Assembly: GCA_026398575.1 (NCBI GenBank)
Contig: JAPLSP010000183.1
Location: 1 to 48,953 of the forward strand
DNA: 48,953 nucleotides
Reading direction: 5' to 3'
Source: Candidatus Sumerlaeota bacterium
GTDB lineage: Bacteria; Sumerlaeota; Sumerlaeia; JADFCT01
In this document: in pieces, positions 26,922 through 34,633 of the stretch
How positions within the stretch are numbered: the stretch's first letter is position 1
Layout: every line of letters begins with the position of its first letter
Program-made: the position numbers and the translations under genes
Notes under the pieces: generated by a model
Databases searched by the model: none
The model's input: the letters and a program-made list of their open reading frames with translations, nothing else
What the model was told of the DNA's origin: nothing

Positions 26922-27629
26922 ATGAATCTTACTGTCCGAGATACCGCAAAACTGCTGCAAGTCTCTGAAAAGACCATTTATCGCTGGATCAATCAGGGCG
27001 AGATTCCGGTCTGCAAGGTTCAGGACCAATACCGGTTCAACCGGGCGGAGCTCCTGGAATGGGCGACTTCGCGCAAGATTGGCGTTTCTCCGGAAATCTT
27101 CTCCGAGCCCGACAGCGCGTCGCAGCCGATGCCCAGTATTTTGGAGGCGATCCAAACGGGCGGGATTCATTATCGGGTGGAGGGGGCGGCGAAGGAAGAC
27201 GTGCTGCGCTCCGTCGTTGAACTGATGCAGCTGCCCGAAGGCGTCAACAAAGAATTCCTGCTGGCGGTTTTGCTGACGCGTGAGGAACTAGGCTCGACGG
27301 CCATCGGCAACGGAATCGCCATCCCGCATGTTCGCAATCCGCTGGTGCTTTTTGTGGCGAAACCATTCATAACGTTGTGTTTTTTGGAGAAACCGCTTGA
27401 GTTCGGCGCGTTGGATGGTCAGCCGGTTCGCGCTTTGTTCACGCTGGTCAGCCCGACGGTGCGCGGGCACTTGCATCTGCTTTCGCGGCTGTCGTTCGCG
27501 CTGCATGATCCGGGCTTTTCTTCGATTATCAAGAGTCAAGGCTCGCGCGAAGAGATTTTCAATGAGATTCGGCGGGTGGAATCCGGAATTGGGACGCCGG
27601 GCAACACGCAGGCGGTTCAAACCGCGTAA
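26922..27629 (+). CDS. Excisionase-type HTH fused to PTS EIIA (PtsN-like) domain
   Basis: A 235-residue protein from ATG 26922. Residues 1-50 are a MerR/excisionase-like HTH (MNLTVRDTAKLLQVSEKTIY, RWINQGEIPVCKVQDQYRFN). Residues about 75-225 are an EIIA-Fru/PtsN domain with the phospho-acceptor His in GNGIAIPHVRNP and the family segments VLLTREELGSTAIG and FLEKPLEFGALDGQPVRALF. This pairing suggests DNA binding controlled by phosphorylation state. It lies 119 bp ahead of the hydrogenase-4-like operon on the same strand and may regulate it or modulate its activity. No other PTS genes are visible. Confidence 0.85.
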   Translation: MNLTVRDTAKLLQVSEKTIYRWINQGEIPVCKVQDQYRFNRAELLEWATSRKIGVSPEIFSEPDSASQPMPSILEAIQTGGIHYRVEGAAKEDVLRSVVELMQLPEGVNKEFLLAVLLTREELGSTAIGNGIAIPHVRNPLVLFVAKPFITLCFLEKPLEFGALDGQPVRALFTLVSPTVRGHLHLLSRLSFALHDPGFSSIIKSQGSREEIFNEIRRVESGIGTPGNTQAVQTA

Positions 27630-27670
27630 TTGATGACGAATACTGATGATAAGTGTTGATAATAGATGAA

Positions 27671-27758
27671 TCTTTACCACAGAGGCACAGAGACACAGAG
27701 AAAGCAAAAAGCCCAATTAAGTTTACCTATCTCTGCGTTTTTATGTCTTGGTGGTGAA
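27671..27758. repeat. Imperfect hairpin (ACCACAGAGGCACAGAG family) at the operon head
   Basis: Left arm TTTACCACAGAGGCACAGAG onward (27671-27703) pairs imperfectly with TCTCTGCG...TTGGTGGTGAA (27730-27758). The right arm overlaps the first codons of the next gene, so it may shape its start. Confidence 0.55.
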
Positions 27759-29922
27759 TCTTGTAATCTCTTGGCTTAATCTATCTCTGGCATTGTTGAT
27801 TGTGACGATACTGTTGGCATCTGTTGGGTTGCTGCTGGCGAGTGGTTTGGCGGCTCTGGCAGCGGGACGCAATCCTGAAGCGGCGACGCGGTTGGGGGCG
27901 GGTGGCGCGGTTCTTAGCTGCGCTATTGGCCTTGTCGCCGCTGTAGGCGCGCTGGCGGGCGGTTCGCAGGCGACTGTCCAAAGTTTTCATCTGGACTGGA
28001 ATATTCCTTACGGTTCGTTCGCGATTGCGCTCGATCCGCTTTCCTCGTTTTTCCTTCTTCCTATTTTTGGGCTGTCGGCGCTGGCGGCGATATACGGCGC
28101 CGGATACCTGAAGCCCTTCCGCGCGGACAAGCCTTTAAGCGCCAGTCGGGGAATCGCGTGTCGCCGCCATGAAAACGCCCAAACGCCGGCGCTTTTCATG
28201 ACGGCGACACCTGGAATTTCCGAGTTCCCCGACAGGCGCATGGGAGCGCATTGGTTCTTTTTCAATCTGCTCATCGCCGGAATGGCGATGGTCGCCGTGG
28301 CGCGCAATGCGGTGCTCTTCCTGATCGCGTGGGAGATCATGTCCGTCGCCTCTTTCTTTCTGGTCACCTACGATGATGAAGACGCCGATACGCGCCAGGC
28401 GGGCTGGATATACCTGATCGCCGCGCATCTGGGCGTTGTGTTTTTGATGGCGATGTTTGTCCTGCTGGGGCGGACGGCCGGATCGCTGGATTTTGAGCGC
28501 ATGGCGGCGGTCGGCGCCGGTGGGACGCTACCGGCGGCGGGCGCGGGATTGATCTTCGTGCTGGCGATTGTGGGCTTCGGCTCGAAAGCCGGTTTTGTCC
28601 CATTCCACGTCTGGCTTCCCGAGGCGCATCCGGCTGCGCCCAGTCACGTCTCGGCGCTGATGTCGGGCGTCATGATCAAAATGGGCATCTATGGTATTCT
28701 TCGCGTGCTGACGTTTTTGGGATATCCGCCGGCTTGGTGGGGAATGGTTTTGGTCGGCATCGGTATCACGTCCGGAATCCTCGGTGTGCTCTTCGCCTTG
28801 GCGCAACATGATCTCAAACGTTTGCTGGCCTATCATAGCGTTGAAAACATCGGCATTATCGCGTTGGGGATGGGCGCCGGCGTTTTGGGGATTCACTACC
28901 GGTTGCCGGCGCTGGCGGCTTTGGGTTTTGCGGGCGCGCTGCTGCACGTTGTCAACCATGCGCTCTTCAAGGGATTACTCTTCCTGGGGGCGGGCAGCGT
29001 GCTTCATGCCACGGGCACTCGGGACAGCGATCACCTGGGCGGCTTGTTGAAGCGGATGCCCTGGACGGGATTATGTTTCTTCGTGGGCGCCGCGGCGATA
29101 TGCGGACTGCCGCCGCTCAACGGCTTTGTCAGTGAATTCTTGATTTATCTTGGCGCGTTGGATGGCGTGGCGCATGGCGCGCTTCGCGACGCGTCGGCTG
29201 TCGGGTTGTTGTTGGGGATCATCGCTTCGCTGGCTTTGATCGGCGGATTGGCCGCCGCCTGCTTCGCCAAGGCGTTTGGGATTGTCTTCCTGGGGGCGCC
29301 TCGTTCTTCGCATGCCGAACATGCGCATGAAGCAAGCGCGGCGATGCGGATTCCGATGGCGATTCTGGCGCTGGGATGTTTGGCGGTGGGTCTGTCGGGA
29401 CCCTTATGGATCGGGTCATTGAATCCGATTGTGGCGTGCCTGGCGCCGGATTCCTCGCTCGATCTTGCGGGCGTTTGGGGCGGCTACCAGCGGACGATGA
29501 CGCTAATTGTCGTTGCGGCGCTGTGTCTGATCGCACTGGCGGGCTTTTTGGCGGCTTTGCGGCGGCGCCTGCTCAAGGGGCGCGCGGTCACGAGGGGCGT
29601 GACATGGGATTGCGGCTATGCGGCGCCTGGCGCGCGGATGCAATACACCGCCTCTTCGTTTGCGCAGCCGATAACCCAATTCTTCGCCAAGCTGCTGGGG
29701 ATCGTCCGCCGTGAACGCAAGCCGCAGGGCTTGTTTCCCGCCGCCGCGTCGTTTGCGAGCGAATCGCCGGATATTTTCCGCCGGCGCTTTTTTGATCCGA
29801 TGTTTCGCGGCGTCACGTATGCGCTGTCCCATCTGAGATGGCTGCAACATGGCCGGCTGCAATTATATGTTCTTTACATCGCCATTACATTGCTGGCGTT
29901 GCTGTTGTGGAAACTGAGATGA
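27748..29922 (+). CDS. hyfB: HyfB/NuoL-type antiporter-like subunit of an Ehr-type complex
   Basis: A proton-conducting membrane subunit of up to 724 residues. Family segments are clear: GFVPFHVWLPEAHPAAPSHV, SALMSGVMIKMGIYGILRVL, AQHDLKRLLAYHSVENIGII and LPPLNGFVSEFLIYLGAL. It probably pumps ions in the membrane arm. The start is uncertain: TTG 27748 or GTG 27754 sits in the right arm of a repeat hairpin, and no ATG suits. Residues about 132-164 (SASRGIACRRHENAQ onward) are an extra segment coded by a long hairpin (28141-28237), where relatives run directly into a GAHWFFFNLL-like helix. It overlaps the next start (ATGATGA). Its bases also code in frame across the inserted hairpin, so it looks intact. 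Confidence 0.9.
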   Translation: MVVNLVISWLNLSLALLIVTILLASVGLLLASGLAALAAGRNPEAATRLGAGGAVLSCAIGLVAAVGALAGGSQATVQSFHLDWNIPYGSFAIALDPLSSFFLLPIFGLSALAAIYGAGYLKPFRADKPLSASRGIACRRHENAQTPALFMTATPGISEFPDRRMGAHWFFFNLLIAGMAMVAVARNAVLFLIAWEIMSVASFFLVTYDDEDADTRQAGWIYLIAAHLGVVFLMAMFVLLGRTAGSLDFERMAAVGAGGTLPAAGAGLIFVLAIVGFGSKAGFVPFHVWLPEAHPAAPSHVSALMSGVMIKMGIYGILRVLTFLGYPPAWWGMVLVGIGITSGILGVLFALAQHDLKRLLAYHSVENIGIIALGMGAGVLGIHYRLPALAALGFAGALLHVVNHALFKGLLFLGAGSVLHATGTRDSDHLGGLLKRMPWTGLCFFVGAAAICGLPPLNGFVSEFLIYLGALDGVAHGALRDASAVGLLLGIIASLALIGGLAAACFAKAFGIVFLGAPRSSHAEHAHEASAAMRIPMAILALGCLAVGLSGPLWIGSLNPIVACLAPDSSLDLAGVWGGYQRTMTLIVVAALCLIALAGFLAALRRRLLKGRAVTRGVTWDCGYAAPGARMQYTASSFAQPITQFFAKLLGIVRRERKPQGLFPAAASFASESPDIFRRRFFDPMFRGVTYALSHLRWLQHGRLQLYVLYIAITLLALLLWKLR
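28141..28237. repeat. Long hairpin inserted in frame in hyfB-like gene
   Basis: Outer arms GCCAGTCGGGGAA (28141-28153) and TTCCCCGACAGGC (28225-28237) match in 12 of 13 pairs. Inner arms GTGTCGCCGCCATGAAAA (28158-28175) and TTTTCATGACGGCGACAC (28193-28210) pair with one mismatch. The frame stays open through all 97 bases. Confidence 0.8.
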
Positions 29923-30863
29923 TGAATTTGGCTTCCTGGTTTTGCATAGCGCTTGCTTTGGCGATGGCGCCGTTTCTGCTCGGCGTCATCAACCGGACGA
30001 AGGCCGTTGTCGCCGGGCGAAAAGGCGCGCCGCTACTGCAAGCCTACTATGACATGCTGCGGCTCCTGCGCAAGGGCGCGGTCTATAGCGAAACGACGAC
30101 GTGGTTTTTCCGCTTCGGACCGGTCGTGGGATTGGCGGCGGCGGCAATGGCGGCGATGATAGTTCCTTTTGGCGCGGCGAGCGCGCCGTTGGCTTTCCAA
30201 GGGGACCTGATCCTCTTTGCGTATCTGCTTGGGTTGATGCGCTTTGTGACCGTCGTGGCGGCGCTGGATACAGGTTCGAGTTTCGAAGGCATGGGCGCGA
30301 GCCGCGAAGTCTGGTTTTCAGCCCTGGCCGAACCGGCGCTGCTGTTGGGATTGGCTGCAATGGCTCTTCAGACCAAGAGCATTTCGCTGTCGGGGATGAT
30401 GGCGGCGCTTGCGGCTCAGCCGGGCGGCGGGGCAACGCTGACGTTGCTACTGGTTGTCGCCGCATTTTTTATTGTGTTCCTCGCCGAGAATGCGCGCATT
30501 CCGGTGGACGATCCCAATACGCACCTGGAACTCACGATGATCCACGAGGTGATGGTTTTGGATCACAGCGGACCGGATTTCGCGTTCATTCAATATGGCG
30601 CCTCGCTCAAGCTGTGGGCGCTGGGGGCGCTGGTGATCAGCGCGCTGCCGCCGTGTCATGCCGCGCAGGCGCTTGCGCTGCCCGCCGCCGCCGCATTCGC
30701 GCTGAATCTGGCGATTGCGCTGGCGGAGATGGTCGGGCTGGCGGTCGTCGTGGGGCTGTTTGAATCGGGCATGGCGCGGCTGCGGCTTGTGCGGGTTCCA
30801 CAACTGCTGGTGGCCGCCGGGGCTTTATCGGCGCTGGCGCTGATCCTGGAGGCGATGCGATGA
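29919..30863 (+). CDS. hyfC: HyfC/NuoH-type membrane subunit
   Basis: A 314-residue multi-helix protein from ATG 29919 (a second ATG follows at 29922), overlapping the previous stop. It carries the NuoH-like signatures GASREVWFSALAEPALLLG and ENARIPVDDPNTHLELTMIH plus HEVMVLDHSGPD, which form the quinone or proton-path junction in complex I relatives. An N-terminal RTKAVVAGRKGAPLLQAYYD loop is also typical. It links the membrane arm to the peripheral NuoB/D-like subunits. Its length is normal for the family and it has no insert. The stop overlaps the next gene by 4 bases. Confidence 0.92.
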   Translation: MMNLASWFCIALALAMAPFLLGVINRTKAVVAGRKGAPLLQAYYDMLRLLRKGAVYSETTTWFFRFGPVVGLAAAAMAAMIVPFGAASAPLAFQGDLILFAYLLGLMRFVTVVAALDTGSSFEGMGASREVWFSALAEPALLLGLAAMALQTKSISLSGMMAALAAQPGGGATLTLLLVVAAFFIVFLAENARIPVDDPNTHLELTMIHEVMVLDHSGPDFAFIQYGASLKLWALGALVISALPPCHAAQALALPAAAAFALNLAIALAEMVGLAVVVGLFESGMARLRLVRVPQLLVAAGALSALALILEAMR

Positions 30864-31531
30864 GCGGCTGGGAAAATGGCGTGATGCTGTTGATCGTGTT
30901 GACGAACCTGGCGCTGCTGGGTTCGAGCCGGCTGCGCGCGAGCATCGTTCTGGTCGCGGGCCAGGGTCTGTTGCTCGGCGCGCTGCCATGTTTGATCAGC
31001 CCCGGGCAGGTTGGCCCGCGGCTGATCTTGGTGGCGGGAATCGCGGCGGCTCTCAAAGGCATCGTCTTCCCTTGGATCATGCGGCGCGCGCGGCGGGAGG
31101 CGGGCGTCCGGCGAGAGGCGCAGCCCTATATTGGCTACAACTCCTCGCTGATCTTCGGCGTGGCGGCGCTGGCGTTTTCGGCATGGATCGGCTCGCGGCT
31201 GACGCTGCCGGTTCCTTCGCCGCAGCCGCTGATCGTGCCGGTTTCATTCATGACGATGCTGACGGGCCTGTTTATTATCATCACGCGCAAGAAGGCGCTG
31301 ATTCAGGCGCTGGGCTATCTGACGATGGAAAACGGCATTTATATCTTTGGCGTTTCCATTGCGACGGAATGGCCGTGGCTTATGGAGCTGGGGATTCTGC
31401 TCGATGTGTTTGTCGCGGTTTTTGTGATGGGGATTGCCATCTTCCATATCAGCCGTGAGTTTGATCATATTGATACGGATCGGATGGCGAGTTTGCATGA
31501 TCGGAGGAGGAGGGTGGAGGAAGGGGCTTAG
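30860..31531 (+). CDS. hyfE: HyfE/NuoK-related membrane subunit
   Basis: A 223-residue protein whose ATG overlaps the hyfC-like stop (ATGA). It contains about seven hydrophobic helices and the HyfE-like stretch GLFIIITRKKALIQALGYLT, followed by MENGIYIFGVSIATEWPWLM and the GILLDVFVAVFVMGIAIFHI end. HyfE stands for the NuoK/J-like part of the membrane arm. The C-terminus is a short basic tail. It is the last gene before a 270-bp gap with a large hairpin. Confidence 0.9.
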   Translation: MSGWENGVMLLIVLTNLALLGSSRLRASIVLVAGQGLLLGALPCLISPGQVGPRLILVAGIAAALKGIVFPWIMRRARREAGVRREAQPYIGYNSSLIFGVAALAFSAWIGSRLTLPVPSPQPLIVPVSFMTMLTGLFIIITRKKALIQALGYLTMENGIYIFGVSIATEWPWLMELGILLDVFVAVFVMGIAIFHISREFDHIDTDRMASLHDRRRRVEEGA

Positions 31532-31642
31532 CGCGGCAAGACACCGCCAAATGTAAAATGAAAAATGAGCAATGAGAAATTGAAAATGAGTGTCTCATTC
31601 GATTTGGGCGCCAAGGATTTGAAAGCAATGCGGTCAGAAGCG

Positions 31643-31748
31643 ACGCCAGCTTTTAGAGTAAGGTGGCTTGCCGCCTTCTTTTTTGCGCCAGGGCCATTGA
31701 GACGCCAAAAAGAAGGCGGCAAGCCACCTTACTCCAAAAGCTGGCGCC
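31643..31748. repeat. Large near-perfect hairpin between hyfE- and hyfF-like genes
   Basis: The left arm (31643-31690) runs GCCAGCTTTTAGAGTAAGG then TGGCTTGCCGCCTTCTT. The right arm (31700-31748) is its near-exact complement ending AAAAGCTGGCGCC. Over 45 pairs form around a loop of about 12-20 bases. It may set transcript stability or be a mobile palindrome. No gene lies in 31532-31806. Confidence 0.85.
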
Positions 31749-31806
31749 CCTCCTATCCGCATTAATTTCAGCCAGGCTGCAAAAGAAATTTGAATGGTAA
31801 TCGGTG

Positions 31807-33492
31807 ATGAGCGATTCACGAATGATATTGGCATTGATTCTCATACCCGCGGTCGCGGGGGCGCTGGCGTTTCTCATCCGTAATGATGGATGGCGGCGCG
31901 CGTTGCTGGTCTTGGCGGCGGCGGCGCATTTGGCGGTGGTTGCTGCGCAATGGCCCGGCGTTTTGCGAAATGCCGCTACGCCTGCTTTCCTGGCTGCGCT
32001 CGCCTCGCCGGACGTCGGCTGGCTGGGGCTGGATGCGCCGGGACTTTTGTTTCTCTCCATCGCCAGCGCCCTGTTTCTCGCGGCGGCGATTTATGCCGTT
32101 GGTTATCTGCGCGCGGAGAGGAAGGAGCCGCACAAAGATCCGGAGGAAGGCGAATGGTTCAATAATGCGCCCGAAACAGTTTTTACAGGATGCCTGCTGC
32201 TGTTCCTCTCGACGATGACGCTGGTTACGCTCAGTCGGCATTTCGGATTGCTGTGGGTGGGGATCGAGGCGACGACGCTCGCCAGCGCGCCGCTGATTTA
32301 TTTCCATCGCCATCACCGCTCGCTCGAAGCGACGTGGAAGTACCTGATGATCTGTTCCGTCGGCATCGCGCTGGCGCTGCTGGGAACGTTCTTCCTTGCG
32401 GCGGCGGCGTCCAAGCCGGGCGCATTGGGAGCGGCTGGCGGCGCCGGGGCGCATAATCTTTCTCTGGCGCTTGCCGATCTGGTGGCCGGCGCGCGGTCGC
32501 TCGATCCGCTGTGGCTCAAAGCGGCGTTCATTCTGCTGCTCGTGGGATACGGCGCCAAGATGGGCCTCGCGCCGCTGCATACCTGGCTGCCCGACGCGCA
32601 CAGCGAATCGCCGTCGGTCGTTTCGGCGCTGCTCTCGGGCGCGTTGCTCAATTGCGCGTTTCTTGGGATTCTGCGTATCCAGCAGGTCCTGTCCGCCGCT
32701 GGAATGGCGGCGTTCGGGCAGGAATTGCTCGTGCTGTTCGGCCTGATCTCGATGGGATTCGCGGCGATCTTTATTATCGGACAGACCGACTACAAGCGCA
32801 TGTTGGCTTATTCAAGCGTCGAGCACGTGGGGATCCTGGCGTTGGGCGTTGGGATCGGCGGCGCGGGGATTTTTGGCTCGATGCTGCACGCGGTCAATCA
32901 CTCGCTGACCAAGGGGATGCTGTTTCTGGTCGCGGGGAATCTGCTCGCGGCCTACAAGACCAAAGAGGCGCGCGGCGTTCGCGGATTGAAGCGGACGCTC
33001 CCCATCTCCGGCGCGCTGTGGATGGCGGGATTTCTGGCGATATGCGGAACGCCGCCGTTCGGGCCGTTTCTGAGCGAGTTCACCATTTTCAAAGCGGCGC
33101 TGGACCAGGGCCACAACACGGCGGCGATTTTCTATCTCGTCTTCCTGTCGCTGATCTTCATCGGAATGGCGACGATGGTGCTGCCGATGGTCCAGGGCAG
33201 GCGTGATTGCGGATTGGGGATTGCGGATTGCGGATTGGGGAACGGTAACTCGCAGGCGCCAGATGGCAGTGTCCAAGGCTCGGCTGGCCAATCCGCAATC
33301 CGCAATCCGCAATCCGCAATCCATAATCCGCAATCCGCAATCGGGAATCCGCAATCCGCAATTCGAGAGTCTTTTCTATCCGTGTTTTCTCCTCTCGTTT
33401 TGTGCGCGTTGATTTTGATGCTGGGGCTCTATATCCCACAGCCTTTGCAGCGTTTGATTCAGGCGGCGGTGGAAGTTTTAGGAGCGAAGTAA
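31807..33492 (+). CDS. hyfF: HyfF/NuoN-M-type antiporter-like subunit with heptamer insert
   Basis: A 561-residue membrane protein (ATG 31807; ATG 31822 also possible). Family segments: MGLAPLHTWLPDAHSESPSV, VSALLSGALLNCAFLGIL, GQTDYKRMLAYSSVEHVGIL and ICGTPPFGPFLSEFTIFKAA. It is the second ion-translocating subunit of the complex. Residues about 467-520 (DCGLGIADCGLG, then SAIRNPQSAIRNPQ) come from GGATTGC heptamers in two opposite orientations. The insert lies in a loop between late helices, where relatives join directly to FSPLVLCALILMLGLYIPQP. The frame is intact. Downstream the operon is interrupted for about 1.1 kb by small genes. Confidence 0.9.
   Translation: MSDSRMILALILIPAVAGALAFLIRNDGWRRALLVLAAAAHLAVVAAQWPGVLRNAATPAFLAALASPDVGWLGLDAPGLLFLSIASALFLAAAIYAVGYLRAERKEPHKDPEEGEWFNNAPETVFTGCLLLFLSTMTLVTLSRHFGLLWVGIEATTLASAPLIYFHRHHRSLEATWKYLMICSVGIALALLGTFFLAAAASKPGALGAAGGAGAHNLSLALADLVAGARSLDPLWLKAAFILLLVGYGAKMGLAPLHTWLPDAHSESPSVVSALLSGALLNCAFLGILRIQQVLSAAGMAAFGQELLVLFGLISMGFAAIFIIGQTDYKRMLAYSSVEHVGILALGVGIGGAGIFGSMLHAVNHSLTKGMLFLVAGNLLAAYKTKEARGVRGLKRTLPISGALWMAGFLAICGTPPFGPFLSEFTIFKAALDQGHNTAAIFYLVFLSLIFIGMATMVLPMVQGRRDCGLGIADCGLGNGNSQAPDGSVQGSAGQSAIRNPQSAIHNPQSAIGNPQSAIRESFLSVFSPLVLCALILMLGLYIPQPLQRLIQAAVEVLGAK
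33205..33363. repeat. Bipartite heptamer array inside hyfF-like gene
   Basis: Five units of GATTGCG/GATTGGG (33205-33240), a 49-bp spacer, then about ten reverse units of AATCCGC (33290-33363). The arms can form a hairpin. Coding reads through in frame. Confidence 0.85.
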
Positions 33493-33608
33493 AGAAATGA
33501 ATTCTTAATATTTTTCAACTCCGTTTGAAAAATTTGCTATTTCAGTCTCAATGACAGTACAAAACGGTATCTACCAACAAGGCTTTCTTTGAAAGGAAGA
33601 CCCAAAAA

Positions 33609-33884
33609 ATGAACAGCGAAATGTGGGACCAAATGCGGTTATTAATGAGCACGCCGCTCGGCGCGCAGATGCTCAGGAAGACAATGTCGGAGATGCTGGA
33701 TGGCGACGGCGCCCCTCGGCGACAGGAAGGCGGACAATCGGAAAAAGCAATCATCCTCGCCCGAGCGAACAAGATGAAAGCAAGGCAAACAAGCAGCGCC
33801 ACAAGCGCGCTCAAAGAGACGTTCTCCTCGATACTGCGGCCCATCGCGTCGCTTTGGCGCCGTCGCGCGGAGATGAATCAATAA
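33609..33884 (+). CDS. Small hypothetical protein (91 aa)
   Basis: Starts MNSEMWDQMRLLMSTPLGAQ after a GGAAG site. The middle is polar (DGDGAPRRQEGGQSEKAIIL) and the C-terminus basic (LRPIASLWRRRAEMNQ). No domain recognised. It lies inside the hydrogenase-like operon just before a PIN toxin pair and may have come with it. Confidence 0.55.
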   Translation: MNSEMWDQMRLLMSTPLGAQMLRKTMSEMLDGDGAPRRQEGGQSEKAIILARANKMKARQTSSATSALKETFSSILRPIASLWRRRAEMNQ

Positions 33885-33961
33885 GACATCGAATCGGCCT
33901 TGATCGCGTGGCAAAGCTGTATTAGCCTTCCCCATCTTCATTGATAGCAAGGGAAGCGAAT

Positions 33962-34459
33962 ATGAAAAAGACGAAGGTCTATCTTGATACCTCTATCATT
34001 TCGCATTATTACGCAGATGACGCTCCTACAGAAAGAGAAAGAACCAGGGAATTTTTTGCGAAATATATTCAAACAGGTATCTATGAAGCTTTTGTCTCAC
34101 CGGTGGTCCTAGATGAGATTCAAGATACGAAAGAGGAAGCACATAGGTTGCGGCTGCTTGGTGTGGTAGCGCGATATAAGATCATTTCTCTGGAGATTAT
34201 CAATGATATTGCCGAAATAAGCGCATTGGCCAAGAGCTACTCAAGCATGGGGATCATCCCCAAAAGAAAAGTAGAAGATGCAATGCATCTAGCTATTGCG
34301 ACAGTGAAAGAAATTGATATTTTGCTGAGCTGGAATTTTCGGCATTTGGCAAACGTCAATAAAGAAATACGGATCAATGCCGCCAATATGCAGGCTGGAT
34401 ACTTAAAGCCTTTACGAATGCGTACGCCACTGGAGATGATTTATGAAGACGAAGATTAA
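33962..34459 (+). CDS. PIN-domain (VapC-like) toxin
   Basis: A 165-residue protein; ATG 33962 follows AGGGAAG. The PIN fold is shown by KVYLDTSIISHYYAD (first Asp), VSPVVLDEIQDTKEE (Glu), RKVEDAMHLAIATVKEIDIL (Asp) and LSWNFRHLANV near the end. PIN proteins of this kind are usually RNases that block translation, neutralised by a small partner. That partner appears to be the 58-residue gene whose start overlaps this stop. The pair is inserted between hyfF- and hyfG-like genes. Lower GC than the neighbours is consistent with later arrival. Confidence 0.8.
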   Translation: MKKTKVYLDTSIISHYYADDAPTERERTREFFAKYIQTGIYEAFVSPVVLDEIQDTKEEAHRLRLLGVVARYKIISLEIINDIAEISALAKSYSSMGIIPKRKVEDAMHLAIATVKEIDILLSWNFRHLANVNKEIRINAANMQAGYLKPLRMRTPLEMIYEDED

Positions 34460-34619
34460 GAAAATTAAAGAGTCGCAGGCTTTGTTGGATGTATGGAAAT
34501 TGAAGGAAAATGCTTACAAGAAAGTAGCTCATCTTGAGATCGGCGCAGCAATTGAAAAACGGCTGCGCGATTCGATCGAGACGGCGAAAAAACTGAATAT
34601 GCTAGCGGTCCCCAAATAA
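34443..34619 (+). CDS. Small basic protein, likely partner of the PIN toxin
   Basis: 58 residues, MKTKIKKIKESQALLDVWKL onward, helical and charged (GAAIEKRLRDSIETAKKLNM). Its ATG lies 17 bases inside the toxin gene. Such overlap and size fit an antitoxin, though here it follows the toxin. No standard antitoxin domain is recognised. Confidence 0.6.
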   Translation: MKTKIKKIKESQALLDVWKLKENAYKKVAHLEIGAAIEKRLRDSIETAKKLNMLAVPK

Positions 34620-34633
34620 CTCTTATCTGCTTC

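Noticed and set aside
33205..33363. CRISPR array
   Set aside because: Units are 7 nt without unique spacers and lie within a coding gene; no cas genes.
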